In this document: positions 43,086 to 49,744 of the stretch, in pieces
Numbering within the stretch: the stretch's first letter is position 1
Layout: the number at the start of each line of letters is the position of its first letter
Assembly: GCA_022823365.1 (NCBI GenBank)
Contig: JAJDXG010000053.1
Coordinates: forward strand, 1 to 52,550
Direction of reading: 5' to 3'
Source: Gemmatimonadota bacterium
GTDB lineage: Bacteria > Gemmatimonadota > Gemmatimonadetes > Longimicrobiales > Gaopeijiaceae
Length of the DNA stretch: 52,550 nucleotides
Translations under genes and position numbers: made by a program
The notes under the pieces: generated by a model
Told to the model about the DNA's origin: nothing
Database searches by the model: none
Seen by the model: the letters and a program-made list of their open reading frames with translations, nothing else

Positions 43086-43421
43086 TCAGTGGTAGTCCGT
43101 TACTTCGACGATCGTGATCGATGTCACCTGGTCCGTGGCCAGGCTTCCGTCTTTGCGACAGGGAAGCGGATCGTGATCGGGTTGGAGAATCAGCCGGTAG
43201 GGATGAACCAGGTCCACGGCGTGTTGCCCTTTCCGTTTGCCCCGGAGCGGATGCAGACGTTCGGGCGGTGTGTTGGGCACCATCGAAAGCGTGCGGGCGT
43301 TCTTCAACACCGCGAGACGGGCCGCAATGCGCCGCATCATCGGAGCGCCGTACCTTTTTTGGAGTTCTTTTTCCGAGTTGAAGATTCTTGCAAGCTTCCG
43401 GGTCTTGAAGGTGATTTCCAA
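43086..43421 (-). CDS. higB: HigB-like (RelE/ParE superfamily) toxin
   Basis: 111 residues starting at TTG 43421. An in-frame TAA lies five codons upstream and there is no ATG or GTG between, and AAGGA sits about 9 nt before the TTG, so this weak start is the only credible one. Recognisable family features are MEITFKTRKLARIFNSEKEL, RIAARLAVLKNARTL, then RLHPLRGKRKGQHAVDLVHPYRLILQP and TSITIVEVTDYH, matching the HigB 'killer protein' group. HigB toxins cut mRNA on the ribosome. The toxin-first order and downstream antitoxin match higBA loci. An inverted repeat in the promoter likely binds HigA. Confidence 0.85.
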   Translation of the reverse strand: MEITFKTRKLARIFNSEKELQKRYGAPMMRRIAARLAVLKNARTLSMVPNTPPERLHPLRGKRKGQHAVDLVHPYRLILQPDHDPLPCRKDGSLATDQVTSITIVEVTDYH

Positions 43422-43437
43422 GAACGATGTTCCTTAT

Positions 43438-43456
43438 CGTTACCTAGAACGTAACG
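43438..43456 (-). promoter_or_regulatory. Inverted repeat upstream of higBA, candidate antitoxin operator
   Basis: CGTTACCTAGAACGTAACG: 6-bp arms with a 7-bp spacer, 17 bp before the toxin start. HigA-type antitoxins usually autoregulate through such palindromes, so it fits by position and form. Confidence 0.55.
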
Positions 43457-43485
43457 CTTTCTTGTGGTTGATCAAGTGATCAGGA

Positions 43486-43517
43486 GAATGGCACACAAGC
43501 GTCGCTTCATGCCATTC
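43486..43517. terminator. Nested hairpin downstream of the oxidoreductase gene
   Basis: Outer arms GAATGGC (43486-43492) and GCCATTC (43511-43517) pair perfectly around an inner AAGC-GTC-GCTT stem. On the minus strand it falls 25 bp after the stop at 43542 and before higBA. It lacks a clear T-run; it may terminate the fic-oxidoreductase transcript. Confidence 0.45.
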
Positions 43518-43541
43518 AGGAATGGAGCGTGATGCAGGCCC

Positions 43542-44567
43542 TCATGGCTTCAACACCAACTTGCCGAAGACCTCGCCCGCCTCGAGCCGCTCGTGCGCTT
43601 CGCGCGCCCGCTCGAGCGGCAGGATTTCGTCGATGGGGGCCCGGACGACGCCGTCGAAGACGAGCTGCATCGCCCTGCGGTAATCGGCGGGCGTGCCCAT
43701 GGTGCTGCCGAGAATCGAGGCCTTCTTCCAGAAGAGGAGGGGAAGGCTGGTCTCGCCGACGGGGCCGGTGGTGGCTCCGTAGCAGACCAGACGGCCGCTC
43801 TGGCGCAGGGCGCGCAGATTCGACTTCCAGGTGGCCGCGCCGACCGAGTCCACGATCAGGTCGACGCCCTGCCTGTCGGTGTCCTTCCAGAGAGCGCGCC
43901 CGTAGTCGACCTCCAGCCGGTCGTAGACGACGTCGGCTCCCAGGTCGCGGACGCGGGCTACGTTGTCGGCCCCGCTGGTGACCGCGTAGACGACCGCGCC
44001 CGCGTGGCGCGCCATCTGCACGGCCATGGTGGAGACGCCACCCGATGCGCCGGTCACCAGCACCCGCTCCCCGGGACGCACCCGGCCGCGCACCACCACC
44101 GCGTGCCAGGCGGTCACCCCGACCAGGCTGGCGGCGGCAGCGTCCTCGAACGGGACATCCGGCGGAACCTCGATCAGGTTGGCGGCGGGAACGACCGCGT
44201 AGTCGGCGAAGCCGCCCGGCGTGTGCTCACCGATGATGCGGAGTTCACGGGACGGCAGGCTCCGCCCGGGCGCGCTCCCGTCGTACCAGTCGTAGTCCAG
44301 CGAGGGGTCAACCACCACGCGCGCGCCGACCGGAACGTGCCCGGCGCCCGGACCGACCGCGTCCACCACGCCCGCGATGTCCGACCCGCCGATGTGCGGC
44401 ATCGCAATGTCGATGGGCAGGCCGCGCCGCACCCACAGGTCGAGATGGTTCATCGCAGCGGCCCGCACGGCGATCCGCACCTCGCCGGGGCCGGGCGCCG
44501 GATCGGGCACCTCCTCGACGCGCACGACCTTGGGACCGCCGTACTTGTGGAACAGCGCGGCTTTCAT
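43542..44567 (-). CDS. Zinc-type alcohol dehydrogenase-like / quinone oxidoreductase (MDR superfamily)
   Basis: 341 residues. The GroES-like N-terminal part holds VRIAVRAAAMNHLDLWVRRG and HIGGSDIAGVVDAVGPG. The Rossmann part holds GVTAWHAVVVRGRVRPGERV and VTGASGGVSTMAVQMARHAG, an NADPH-binding Gly-rich loop. No structural-zinc Cys cluster is visible, which favours a quinone oxidoreductase/enone reductase-like member over a zinc alcohol dehydrogenase. Such enzymes reduce quinones or enones with NADPH. The ATG overlaps the stop of the Fic gene by 4 nt (ATGA), so the pair is translationally coupled, an uncommon partnership. Confidence 0.88.
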   Translation of the reverse strand: MKAALFHKYGGPKVVRVEEVPDPAPGPGEVRIAVRAAAMNHLDLWVRRGLPIDIAMPHIGGSDIAGVVDAVGPGAGHVPVGARVVVDPSLDYDWYDGSAPGRSLPSRELRIIGEHTPGGFADYAVVPAANLIEVPPDVPFEDAAAASLVGVTAWHAVVVRGRVRPGERVLVTGASGGVSTMAVQMARHAGAVVYAVTSGADNVARVRDLGADVVYDRLEVDYGRALWKDTDRQGVDLIVDSVGAATWKSNLRALRQSGRLVCYGATTGPVGETSLPLLFWKKASILGSTMGTPADYRRAMQLVFDGVVRAPIDEILPLERAREAHERLEAGEVFGKLVLKP

Positions 44568-45700
44568 CGGTTGGGTTCCTCGGGTTTCATGGGCTCGCTG
44601 CCCTCCACGACGCGCAGGAGGCGGGGGAACACAAAGAGCCCGGGTCGACGGCCTCGTCCGGGGACAGCTTCGTGAAGTATATCGGCGTCACACAGCCGCT
44701 GCAGGATTCTTCGTGCCGTTGGCGGCGAAGGGGCGGTCTCACGGGCAATCTGGACGCTGGAGAAGACGGGTCGCTCGAACATCCAGTCCAGAACTTCGAC
44801 CGCATACCGAGAGCGGGCCAAGTCCGGTACTCGGCTCTGCATCTCTTCATGGAGATCGAGAATGGCCTGCGCTCTGGCCAGATTGTCCTCTGCCTGGATT
44901 CGCACGGCGTCGAGGAAAAACCTGCACCAACCGGTCCAATCGTCATCGCGGGAGACCGACAGCAACCCTTCGTAGTAGGCCTGGCGGTTGGCTTCCATGT
45001 AGGGACTGATGAAGAAAGCCGGCTGGCGAATCAATGCCATCTCCCACATGAACAGCGGGACGAGCATGCGGCCGATGCGGCCATTGCCGTCATGAAACGG
45101 GTGAAGCGCCTCAAACTCGGCATGCAGGATGGCGAGCTGGATCAGGCGGTCAGGATGGTCCTGGTGCATGTACCGCTCCCAGATGCCCATGGCATCCAGA
45201 AGCTTGTCCGCGCCGATGGGAACGAACGTAGCGTCCTCGATGGAGCAACCGGCTGGTCCGATGAAGTTCTGGTTTCGCCGATAGGCGCCGGGGGATCGAT
45301 ACCTTCCCCGGCCACGGGACAGAAGCACGCGATGTGACTCTCGAATGACTCGCTGCGAGAGTGGCAGCGCTTCCAGCATGCCCTCCGCGTGCTCCATCGC
45401 CATTCGGTACTGGATCACCTCCAGGATGTCGTCCCGACGAGCAGGAGAACTCGCCTTGCCTCCCGCCTCGAACTCCAGCACCTCGCCAATCGTGGCCTGA
45501 GTCCCCTCGATCCGGGACGAACGCTCGGCTTCCCGCCTCGACAGCGGTGCAAGCAGGATGCGAGGATTCGGAACCCCGGAGAGCATTCCGTCGTATCTCG
45601 CCACCGCAGCCGATGCCGGACCGATCAACGGAACCAACCGAGGCCAGTCCAGTCGGCCATCGGGCGGGAACCTCCCCTCGTGGTAGTGAACCGGGGGCAT
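44564..45700 (-). CDS. Fic-family (Fic/DOC) AMP-transferase-type protein with inhibitory helix and C-terminal winged helix
   Basis: 378 residues from ATG 45700 (MPPVHYHEGRFPP); GGGAGGA lies about 11 nt upstream, whereas an open frame to 45799 has no ribosome site. The N-terminal motif SSRIEG (61-66, SxxxEG) is the class II auto-inhibitory helix, whose Glu blocks ATP binding. The catalytic loop HPFHDGNGRIGR (200-211) is complete. The C-terminal region VFSSVQIARETAPSPPTARRIL is a winged-helix-like DNA-binding segment, as in other long Fic proteins. Fic enzymes transfer AMP (or related groups) onto target protein hydroxyls; the target is unknown. The upstream repeat region may be the site it or a partner binds. 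Confidence 0.88.
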   Translation of the reverse strand: MPPVHYHEGRFPPDGRLDWPRLVPLIGPASAAVARYDGMLSGVPNPRILLAPLSRREAERSSRIEGTQATIGEVLEFEAGGKASSPARRDDILEVIQYRMAMEHAEGMLEALPLSQRVIRESHRVLLSRGRGRYRSPGAYRRNQNFIGPAGCSIEDATFVPIGADKLLDAMGIWERYMHQDHPDRLIQLAILHAEFEALHPFHDGNGRIGRMLVPLFMWEMALIRQPAFFISPYMEANRQAYYEGLLSVSRDDDWTGWCRFFLDAVRIQAEDNLARAQAILDLHEEMQSRVPDLARSRYAVEVLDWMFERPVFSSVQIARETAPSPPTARRILQRLCDADILHEAVPGRGRRPGLFVFPRLLRVVEGSEPMKPEEPNR

Positions 45701-45804
45701 CAGGGTGTCTTCCTCCCTCGCCAAGCCATCTCCAACCCGATAGCCCAGGAGGGTGCCAGCGGTGAAGACGCGCGGTTGTCGATCATCCGTGAGCATCAAG
45801 AGGA

Positions 45805-45820
45805 TTTTGCGATCACAAAA
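45805..45820. promoter_or_regulatory. Near-perfect palindrome upstream of fic
   Basis: TTTTGCGATCACAAAA: 8-bp arms with one mismatched pair. It is the most AT-rich element in the gap and lies about 105 bp before the Fic start. Candidate operator, binding protein unknown. Confidence 0.45.
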
Positions 45821-45876
45821 GGGGAAATATGAGCGACAAGAAGATTCGTCGATCCATCCGTGAGCGTCAAGGCCCG

Positions 45877-45911
45877 TTGTCGATCACTTCTGTGAGAGAA
45901 TGAGCGACAAG
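45877..45911. promoter_or_regulatory. Inverted repeat in the fic/methyltransferase gap
   Basis: TTGTCGATCA (45877-45886), about 15-bp spacer, TGAGCGACAA-like arm ending at 45911. The arms match at nine of ten positions. It spans the join between the two repeat units. Confidence 0.45.
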
Positions 45912-46028
45912 GAATGTTGTCGATCATCCGTGAACGTCAAACGATCCATCGGTTCACCCGCTCACGCCGGCATCGAGCCGGCGCCGCCCGCTCGGCGCTG
46001 GCTCCACCGACGCCACGGCCGCCGTGGC

Positions 46029-46056
46029 TTGATCCCCTGCCGGTCGGTCCTAGTTT
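46029..46056 (+). promoter_or_regulatory. Probable promoter of the methyltransferase gene, giving a leaderless mRNA
   Basis: TTGATC (46029-46034) and TAGTTT (46051-46056) with a 16-bp spacer. The expected transcription start, 6-8 nt after the -10 box, coincides with the GTG start codon at 46063, and no good ribosome site precedes that codon. Confidence 0.45.
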
Positions 46057-46062
46057 GGGGGT

Positions 46063-46998
46063 GTGACCGACGGGCCCCCGGACGGGATCGCCGAGCCTGG
46101 AGTCGGGACCGCAAACCTGGAAGAAGACTTGAACCGGATCCTGCTGGGCGACAACCTCGAGGTGCTCCGCGGCCTGCCGGACGGGCTGGCCGACCTCATC
46201 TACGTCGATCCGCCCTTCAATACCGGCAGGGTCCAGCGCCGCACGCGCATCAGGACGAGACGCTCGCCGAACGGTGATCGCACCGGCTTCAAGGGCGAAC
46301 GCTACCGGACCGAGTCCCTGGGCACGAAGCGGTTCCGCGACAGCTTCGACGACTACCTCGCCTTTCTCGAGCCGAGACTGGTCGAGGCGTACCGCGTCCT
46401 CGCCCCGCACGGGTCGCTGTATTTCCACATCGACTACCGGGAAGTCCACCGCTGCCGCTTCCTGCTGGATGAACTCTTCGGGCCCGACAATCTCCTGAAC
46501 GAGATCATCTGGGCATACGACTTCGGCGCGCGGCCGAAGACGCGCTGGCCGGCGAAGCACGACAACATCCTGTTCTACGTCAAGAACCTGTCGGACTACG
46601 TCTTCGACGTGGACGCGATCGAGAGAATCCCGTACATGGCTCCTGGGCTGGTGGGGCCCGACAAGGCCGCGCGCGGAAAGCTGCCCACCGACACCTGGTG
46701 GCACACCATCGTGCCCACCAGCGGCGCCGAGCGGACCGGGTATCCCACCCAGAAGCCGCTGGGCATCCTCCGGCGCATCGTGACGGCTTCATCCCGCCCG
46801 GGAGACCTGGTGCTCGACTTCTTCGCGGGGAGCGGCACAACGGGGATGGCGGCGCACGAACTGGGACGCAGGTTCGTCCTCGTGGATGACAATCCCGAGG
46901 CGCTGGAAGTGATGGCGAAGCGATTCGCGGAGGTGCCGGAGGTGCGGTGGGAGGGCTATGAGGCGTGCGTATCGGGATCGGCGGAGGATTTGCGGTGA
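46063..46998 (+). CDS. Beta-class site-specific DNA methyltransferase (N6-adenine or N4-cytosine), orphan
   Basis: 311 residues from GTG 46063. Motif IV, VDPPFNTG (D49-P-P-F), comes before motif I, LDFFAGSGTTGMAAHELG (from D252), which is the order of beta-class enzymes such as M.HinfI, CcrM and type III Mod. DPPF with this order suggests N6-adenine methylation but does not exclude N4-cytosine. A hydrophilic central region (about 85-200) likely contains target recognition, and TGYPTQKPLGILRRIV is motif X/VIII-like. No restriction endonuclease gene lies nearby, so it looks regulatory or orphan. Its stop overlaps the next gene (GTGA), linking it by translation to the unknown gene and queE. Confidence 0.88.
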   Translation: MTDGPPDGIAEPGVGTANLEEDLNRILLGDNLEVLRGLPDGLADLIYVDPPFNTGRVQRRTRIRTRRSPNGDRTGFKGERYRTESLGTKRFRDSFDDYLAFLEPRLVEAYRVLAPHGSLYFHIDYREVHRCRFLLDELFGPDNLLNEIIWAYDFGARPKTRWPAKHDNILFYVKNLSDYVFDVDAIERIPYMAPGLVGPDKAARGKLPTDTWWHTIVPTSGAERTGYPTQKPLGILRRIVTASSRPGDLVLDFFAGSGTTGMAAHELGRRFVLVDDNPEALEVMAKRFAEVPEVRWEGYEACVSGSAEDLR

Positions 46999-47441
46999 AC
47001 GACATGTCGCACGCCAGGCGGGACGAGAACCGCGCGGATGGGGCTTCACCGGTCTCCGACCACGAGCCCGACGACATCCACGGGGTGCCCGACGCAACCC
47101 TGGGCGGCTATCTGGATACGCACGACCGGCCACCCGCCTTCGAGGGCGCAGATGGCCATCCGTACACGGTGTCGCTCGAGGTGGAGCAGACGCCCGACCT
47201 GCGCGCGCCCTACGTCGGCTACCTGGTGTTTCCGCGCTGGGCCGCCACCGGGCTCGGCGTGATCGGACACGTGCAGACGCCGGTACTCTGCCGCGAACGG
47301 GGACGCGTCGCCGCCGAAGACCACCTGCGCGAACTGTCCCTGGACCGGGTGAAGTCGCTGCTCGACGACGGGATCGAGCGCCGGGGCGAGGACGCGGGCG
47401 GTGAGCCAGGGCTCGACCCGTACTCGTTCGGATCGGAATGA
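46995..47441 (+). CDS. Conserved-looking protein of unknown function between a methyltransferase and queE
   Basis: 148 residues from GTG 46995, 7 nt after GGAGGA and overlapping the methyltransferase stop by 4 nt; an in-frame ATG at 46965 lacks such a site. The frame is real: its ends overlap both neighbours (GTGA and ATGA) in the manner of a coupled operon. The N-terminal 25 residues are polar and probably disordered. The rest, for example GADGHPYTVSLEVEQTPDL, YVGYLVFPRWAATGLGVIG and VAAEDHLRELSLDRVKSLLD, looks like a compact beta-alpha domain, without cysteine clusters or a recognisable active site. It is not QueD, despite its place next to queE. I do not recognise the family. Confidence 0.75.
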   Translation: MNDMSHARRDENRADGASPVSDHEPDDIHGVPDATLGGYLDTHDRPPAFEGADGHPYTVSLEVEQTPDLRAPYVGYLVFPRWAATGLGVIGHVQTPVLCRERGRVAAEDHLRELSLDRVKSLLDDGIERRGEDAGGEPGLDPYSFGSE

Positions 47442-48115
47442 GTGCCGTCCGCAGGGAATCGCTCCGCGTGACCGAGATCTTCCACTCGATCCAGGGGGAG
47501 TCGACCTGGGCGGGGATGCCCTGCACCTTCGTACGCCTGACCGGCTGTCCGCTGCGATGCGTCTGGTGCGACACCGCCTATGCATTCAGCGGCGGGGAGC
47601 GCATGTCGTTCGACGCGATCCTCGCCGAGGTGAGCATGCACGGGTGTGATCTGGTGGAACTCACGGGCGGAGAGCCCCTCGCCCAGGCGGGCGCCTACAC
47701 GTTGGTGGATCGCTTGCTGGACGCGGGGTGCACCGTGCTTGTGGAGACATCCGGAGCCATCGACGTGGGGCCGCTCGATCCGCGCGCGCACAAGATCATG
47801 GACCTCAAGTGCCCGGGATCGGGCGAAGTCGCGCGCAACCTGTGGTCGAACCTCGGCCATCTGACCGCCCGCGACGAAGTGAAGTTCGTGGTCGGGGATC
47901 GAGCCGACTACGAGTGGGCTCGGGACGTCATCTCCGAGCGGGGCCTTGCGGACCGCGTCCGGAACGGATCGCTGAACGCGCTGCTGATGTCGCCTGTGTG
48001 GGGAGAGACCGACCTCGAGGCCCTCGCCAGCTGGATTCTGGAAGACGGCCTCCCGATTCGCTTCCAGACGCAGCTGCACAAGCACATCTGGGGCGCGGAC
48101 GCAAAGGGGGTTTGA
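47438..48115 (+). CDS. queE: 7-carboxy-7-deazaguanine synthase (radical SAM)
   Basis: 225 residues, ATG overlapping the previous stop by 4 nt. The radical-SAM cluster motif is GCPLRCVWCD (C37, C41, C44; CxxxCxxC), preceded by EIFHSIQGESTWAGMPCTFVR, the substrate-end region of QueE. LVELTGGEPLAQ and VETSGAID are the usual SAM-binding strands. QueE turns 6-carboxytetrahydropterin into 7-carboxy-7-deazaguanine, the precursor of both queuosine in tRNA and the 7-deazaguanine bases placed in DNA by Dpd systems. queD and queC are not in this window. The next gene starts 3 nt after this stop, so a polycistronic mRNA is likely. Confidence 0.93.
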   Translation: MSAVRRESLRVTEIFHSIQGESTWAGMPCTFVRLTGCPLRCVWCDTAYAFSGGERMSFDAILAEVSMHGCDLVELTGGEPLAQAGAYTLVDRLLDAGCTVLVETSGAIDVGPLDPRAHKIMDLKCPGSGEVARNLWSNLGHLTARDEVKFVVGDRADYEWARDVISERGLADRVRNGSLNALLMSPVWGETDLEALASWILEDGLPIRFQTQLHKHIWGADAKGV

Positions 48116-48117
48116 GG

Positions 48118-49173
48118 TTGAGGCAACGCCTGATCCTGACAACGTTCCTGCTGACGACTTGCGCGCCCCCCGATTGCGCCACCTGGAATACCGAGGCCTT
48201 CTTCAGGTCGGCCACTCCGGGCGATACGAGGGCCTGCCTGCAAGCGGGGGCAGACGCGATGGTCCGGGATTCAGCCGGTCTGACTCCCCTTCATCTCGCT
48301 GCGGGCTGGAGCGAGCACCCGGGTGTGGTGGAAGCGGTTGTCGAAGCCGGGGCCGACATCGGCGCCATGGACAGCTACTTCGGTGCAAGCGCCATGCATC
48401 GCGCACCCCTGGACATGGCGGCGCGGTACAACGGGAACCCCCGGGTGGCTCTCGTCCTTCTGGGAGCCGGCGCACGTGCCGAAACCCGGCACCTGCTGGG
48501 CGCGGCAGCATTCAACGAGAATCCGGAGGTCGCCTTGACCTTCGTCCGCGCCGGGGTGGACGTGAACGCCACGAACTCCGGAGGACCAACAGCCCTTTCC
48601 CTCGCGGCCCGGTCCAACGAGAACCCCGAGATGGTCCTGGCTCTCATGCGGGCTGGAGCCGATCTCGACGCTCGCGCAAGCTACCTCGACGATGCGCCTC
48701 TCCACCAGGCGGCGGCAAACAACGAGAACCCCGAGGTCGCGTTGGCTCTCGTAAACGGTGGATCCGACGTGAACGTCGAGAACGGGCACGGAGATACGCC
48801 TCTTCTGAGGGCGTTGTCCAACAACGACAACCCCGAAGTGGCTCTTGCCCTTATCGAAGCCGGGGCGGACGTGAACGCCGGAGAGCTGGTAACGTCGGCA
48901 ACACCCCTGCACAGCGCGGCGTCTTTCGGCCGCGGCCCCGAGGTCGCGGCGGCGCTCATCCAGTCCGGGGCCGACGTGAACGCCAGGAGCGCAAGGGGTG
49001 CGACACCCTTGCATTGGGCGGCGAATGCGGAAAATACGGACATTCTGAACGTCCTGCTCGAGGCCGGCGCCGATGTGTCGGTCCGTGACTACGACGGCCG
49101 GACGCCTTTGGAGACAGCCGAGCTTAACGGTCGTTCGGAGGCGGTTGCGATGCTCCGCCGCGCGGGCGGCTAA
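48118..49173 (+). CDS. Ankyrin-repeat lipoprotein
   Basis: 351 residues from TTG 48118, with GGGGG about 7 nt upstream; a second TTG at 48112 is too close to it. The leader LRQRLILTTFLLTTC ends in a plausible lipobox Cys, so it should be lipid anchored. Nine or so ankyrin-like repeats follow, several almost identical: ENPEVALALxxAGADVNA-type units with starts near 48514, 48616, 48721 and 48823 (periods 102, 105 and 102 bp). This recent repeat amplification is visible at DNA level. Ankyrin solenoids bind partner proteins. It starts 3 nt after queE but may be coupled only by position. Confidence 0.8.
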   Translation: MRQRLILTTFLLTTCAPPDCATWNTEAFFRSATPGDTRACLQAGADAMVRDSAGLTPLHLAAGWSEHPGVVEAVVEAGADIGAMDSYFGASAMHRAPLDMAARYNGNPRVALVLLGAGARAETRHLLGAAAFNENPEVALTFVRAGVDVNATNSGGPTALSLAARSNENPEMVLALMRAGADLDARASYLDDAPLHQAAANNENPEVALALVNGGSDVNVENGHGDTPLLRALSNNDNPEVALALIEAGADVNAGELVTSATPLHSAASFGRGPEVAAALIQSGADVNARSARGATPLHWAANAENTDILNVLLEAGADVSVRDYDGRTPLETAELNGRSEAVAMLRRAGG

Positions 49174-49192
49174 GGGTATTCCGGCCCACCCC

Positions 49193-49223
49193 TTGATCGG
49201 TAATGATAAGTCATTATCATTAC
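49193..49223 (+). promoter_or_regulatory. Promoter with overlapping Fur/Zur-type palindrome
   Basis: TTGATC (49193-49198) and TATCAT (49215-49220) have a 16-bp spacer. A perfect inverted repeat covers the spacer and -10 box: GTAATGATAA (49200-49209), a 4-bp centre, TTATCATTAC (49214-49223). The half-sites resemble Fur-superfamily boxes (TGATAA...TTATCA). A repressor here would block transcription when metal is plentiful, which suits the ZnuD-like receptor downstream. Whether Zur or Fur is not decided by sequence. Confidence 0.75.
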
Positions 49224-49227
49224 GGTT

Positions 49228-49411
49228 CAGGCAATCGCGTTTCCTTTCTGCCGGCATGGGGCGTGACAACATCGACCGCGCGCAGAACCGCGGGCGTACG
49301 CAAGCCGGAGTTCCGGCGCATACATGATGCAAGGACACATTCCTGGTCCGCGTAGCCGTCGTTCCCGCATCGGGGCCTCGCGGTGGCCCGCGAAGCGGCA
49401 CGGGGGAGCCA
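49228..49411 (+). other. Long leader between the palindromic promoter and the small gene at 49412
   Basis: About 185 nt of untranslated leader if the promoter call is right. It holds a 23-codon mini-frame (ATG 49257 to TGA 49327), with no strong ribosome site. Nothing else is evident; a post-transcriptional control element is possible. Confidence 0.35.
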
Positions 49412-49729
49412 ATGGCCCGGTTGGCTGACCCAGTGCGGATCCGGGGGCGTGTGCACCCGCTTGCCGGCATCGCCGTCGTCCTCACGCTCTTCGTCGCCTC
49501 TGTCGCAGACGCCTTCCACGCGCATGAGGACGAGGCCGAGTCGGCTGCGGAGTGTTCCGTGTGCCAGCTGGCGCAGACTCCCGGCCACGCCACCAAGTCG
49601 CAAACGCCGGCTCTCGCCGGGCCGAATCTGTTTCGGGCTCCGGCGGTCGCGGTACCCGGTCCGGCCCCCGCGGCTCTCCACTTCTCTCCCCAGCGGACCC
49701 GCGCTCCCCCCCTCTCCGTCTCTCTGTAG
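49412..49729 (+). CDS. Small DUF2946-like exported protein with HxH and CxxC motifs
   Basis: 105 residues, preceded by GGGGGAG. One N-terminal hydrophobic segment (GIAVVLTLFVASVADAF) leads into HAHEDEAESAAECSVCQLAQ, a His-x-His and Cys-x-x-Cys pair that could bind zinc or copper. The rest is Pro/Ala-rich and low complexity. Small DUF2946-type proteins of this kind are often next to metal receptors. Being first behind the metal-type palindrome it may be a metal chaperone or sensor. The assignment to DUF2946 is by pattern, so confidence is moderate. Confidence 0.65.
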   Translation: MARLADPVRIRGRVHPLAGIAVVLTLFVASVADAFHAHEDEAESAAECSVCQLAQTPGHATKSQTPALAGPNLFRAPAVAVPGPAPAALHFSPQRTRAPPLSVSL

Positions 49730-49744
49730 CGAGAAGTCCCCTCA

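Larger units (their letters stand above)
45776..45940. repeat. About 2.3 copies of a degenerate 71-bp tandem repeat
   Basis: The block TCGATCATCCGTGAGCATCA recurs, with changes, starting near 45779, 45849 and 45920. ATGAGCGACAAG recurs at 45829-45840 and 45900-45911. Both sets are spaced 71 bp apart. The core TGTCGATCA and its near-complement TGAGCGACA occur at least six times in both orientations. On the minus strand two copies carry TTGACG, which could act as -35 elements for fic. Confidence 0.75.
45701..46062. other. Intergenic region between the Fic (minus) and methyltransferase (plus) genes
   Basis: A 362-bp stretch with no convincing gene. It holds a roughly 71-bp degenerate tandem repeat (45776-45940), a near-palindrome at 45805-45820, an inverted repeat at 45877-45911 and a likely leaderless promoter for the methyltransferase (46029-46056). 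The repeat makes two short overlapping frames beginning MSDK (from 45829 and 45900); they look like by-products. Base composition is lower in GC than average here. Confidence 0.7.

Noticed and set aside
45829..46277. Two overlapping short frames beginning MSDK, the second of 125 codons
   Set aside because: The starts are made by the 71-bp tandem repeat, and the long frame runs out of phase into the methyltransferase gene with Arg-rich low-complexity sequence.
46063..46998. A full restriction-modification system
   Set aside because: No restriction endonuclease or type III Res gene is adjacent; the next genes are an unknown protein and queE.
46063..48115. A Dpd-type DNA 7-deazaguanine modification cluster
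   Set aside because: No DpdA/TGT-like, DpdB or DpdC gene is present; queE alone fits tRNA queuosine with queG nearby.
48514..48850. Regularly spaced similar DNA units that could resemble a CRISPR array
   Set aside because: They are in frame, about 102-105 bp apart, and encode ankyrin repeats; there are no unique spacers or cas genes.
49257..49327. A 23-codon leader peptide in the metal operon
   Set aside because: No ribosome site and no composition suggestive of an attenuator peptide; kept only as a note in the leader entry.
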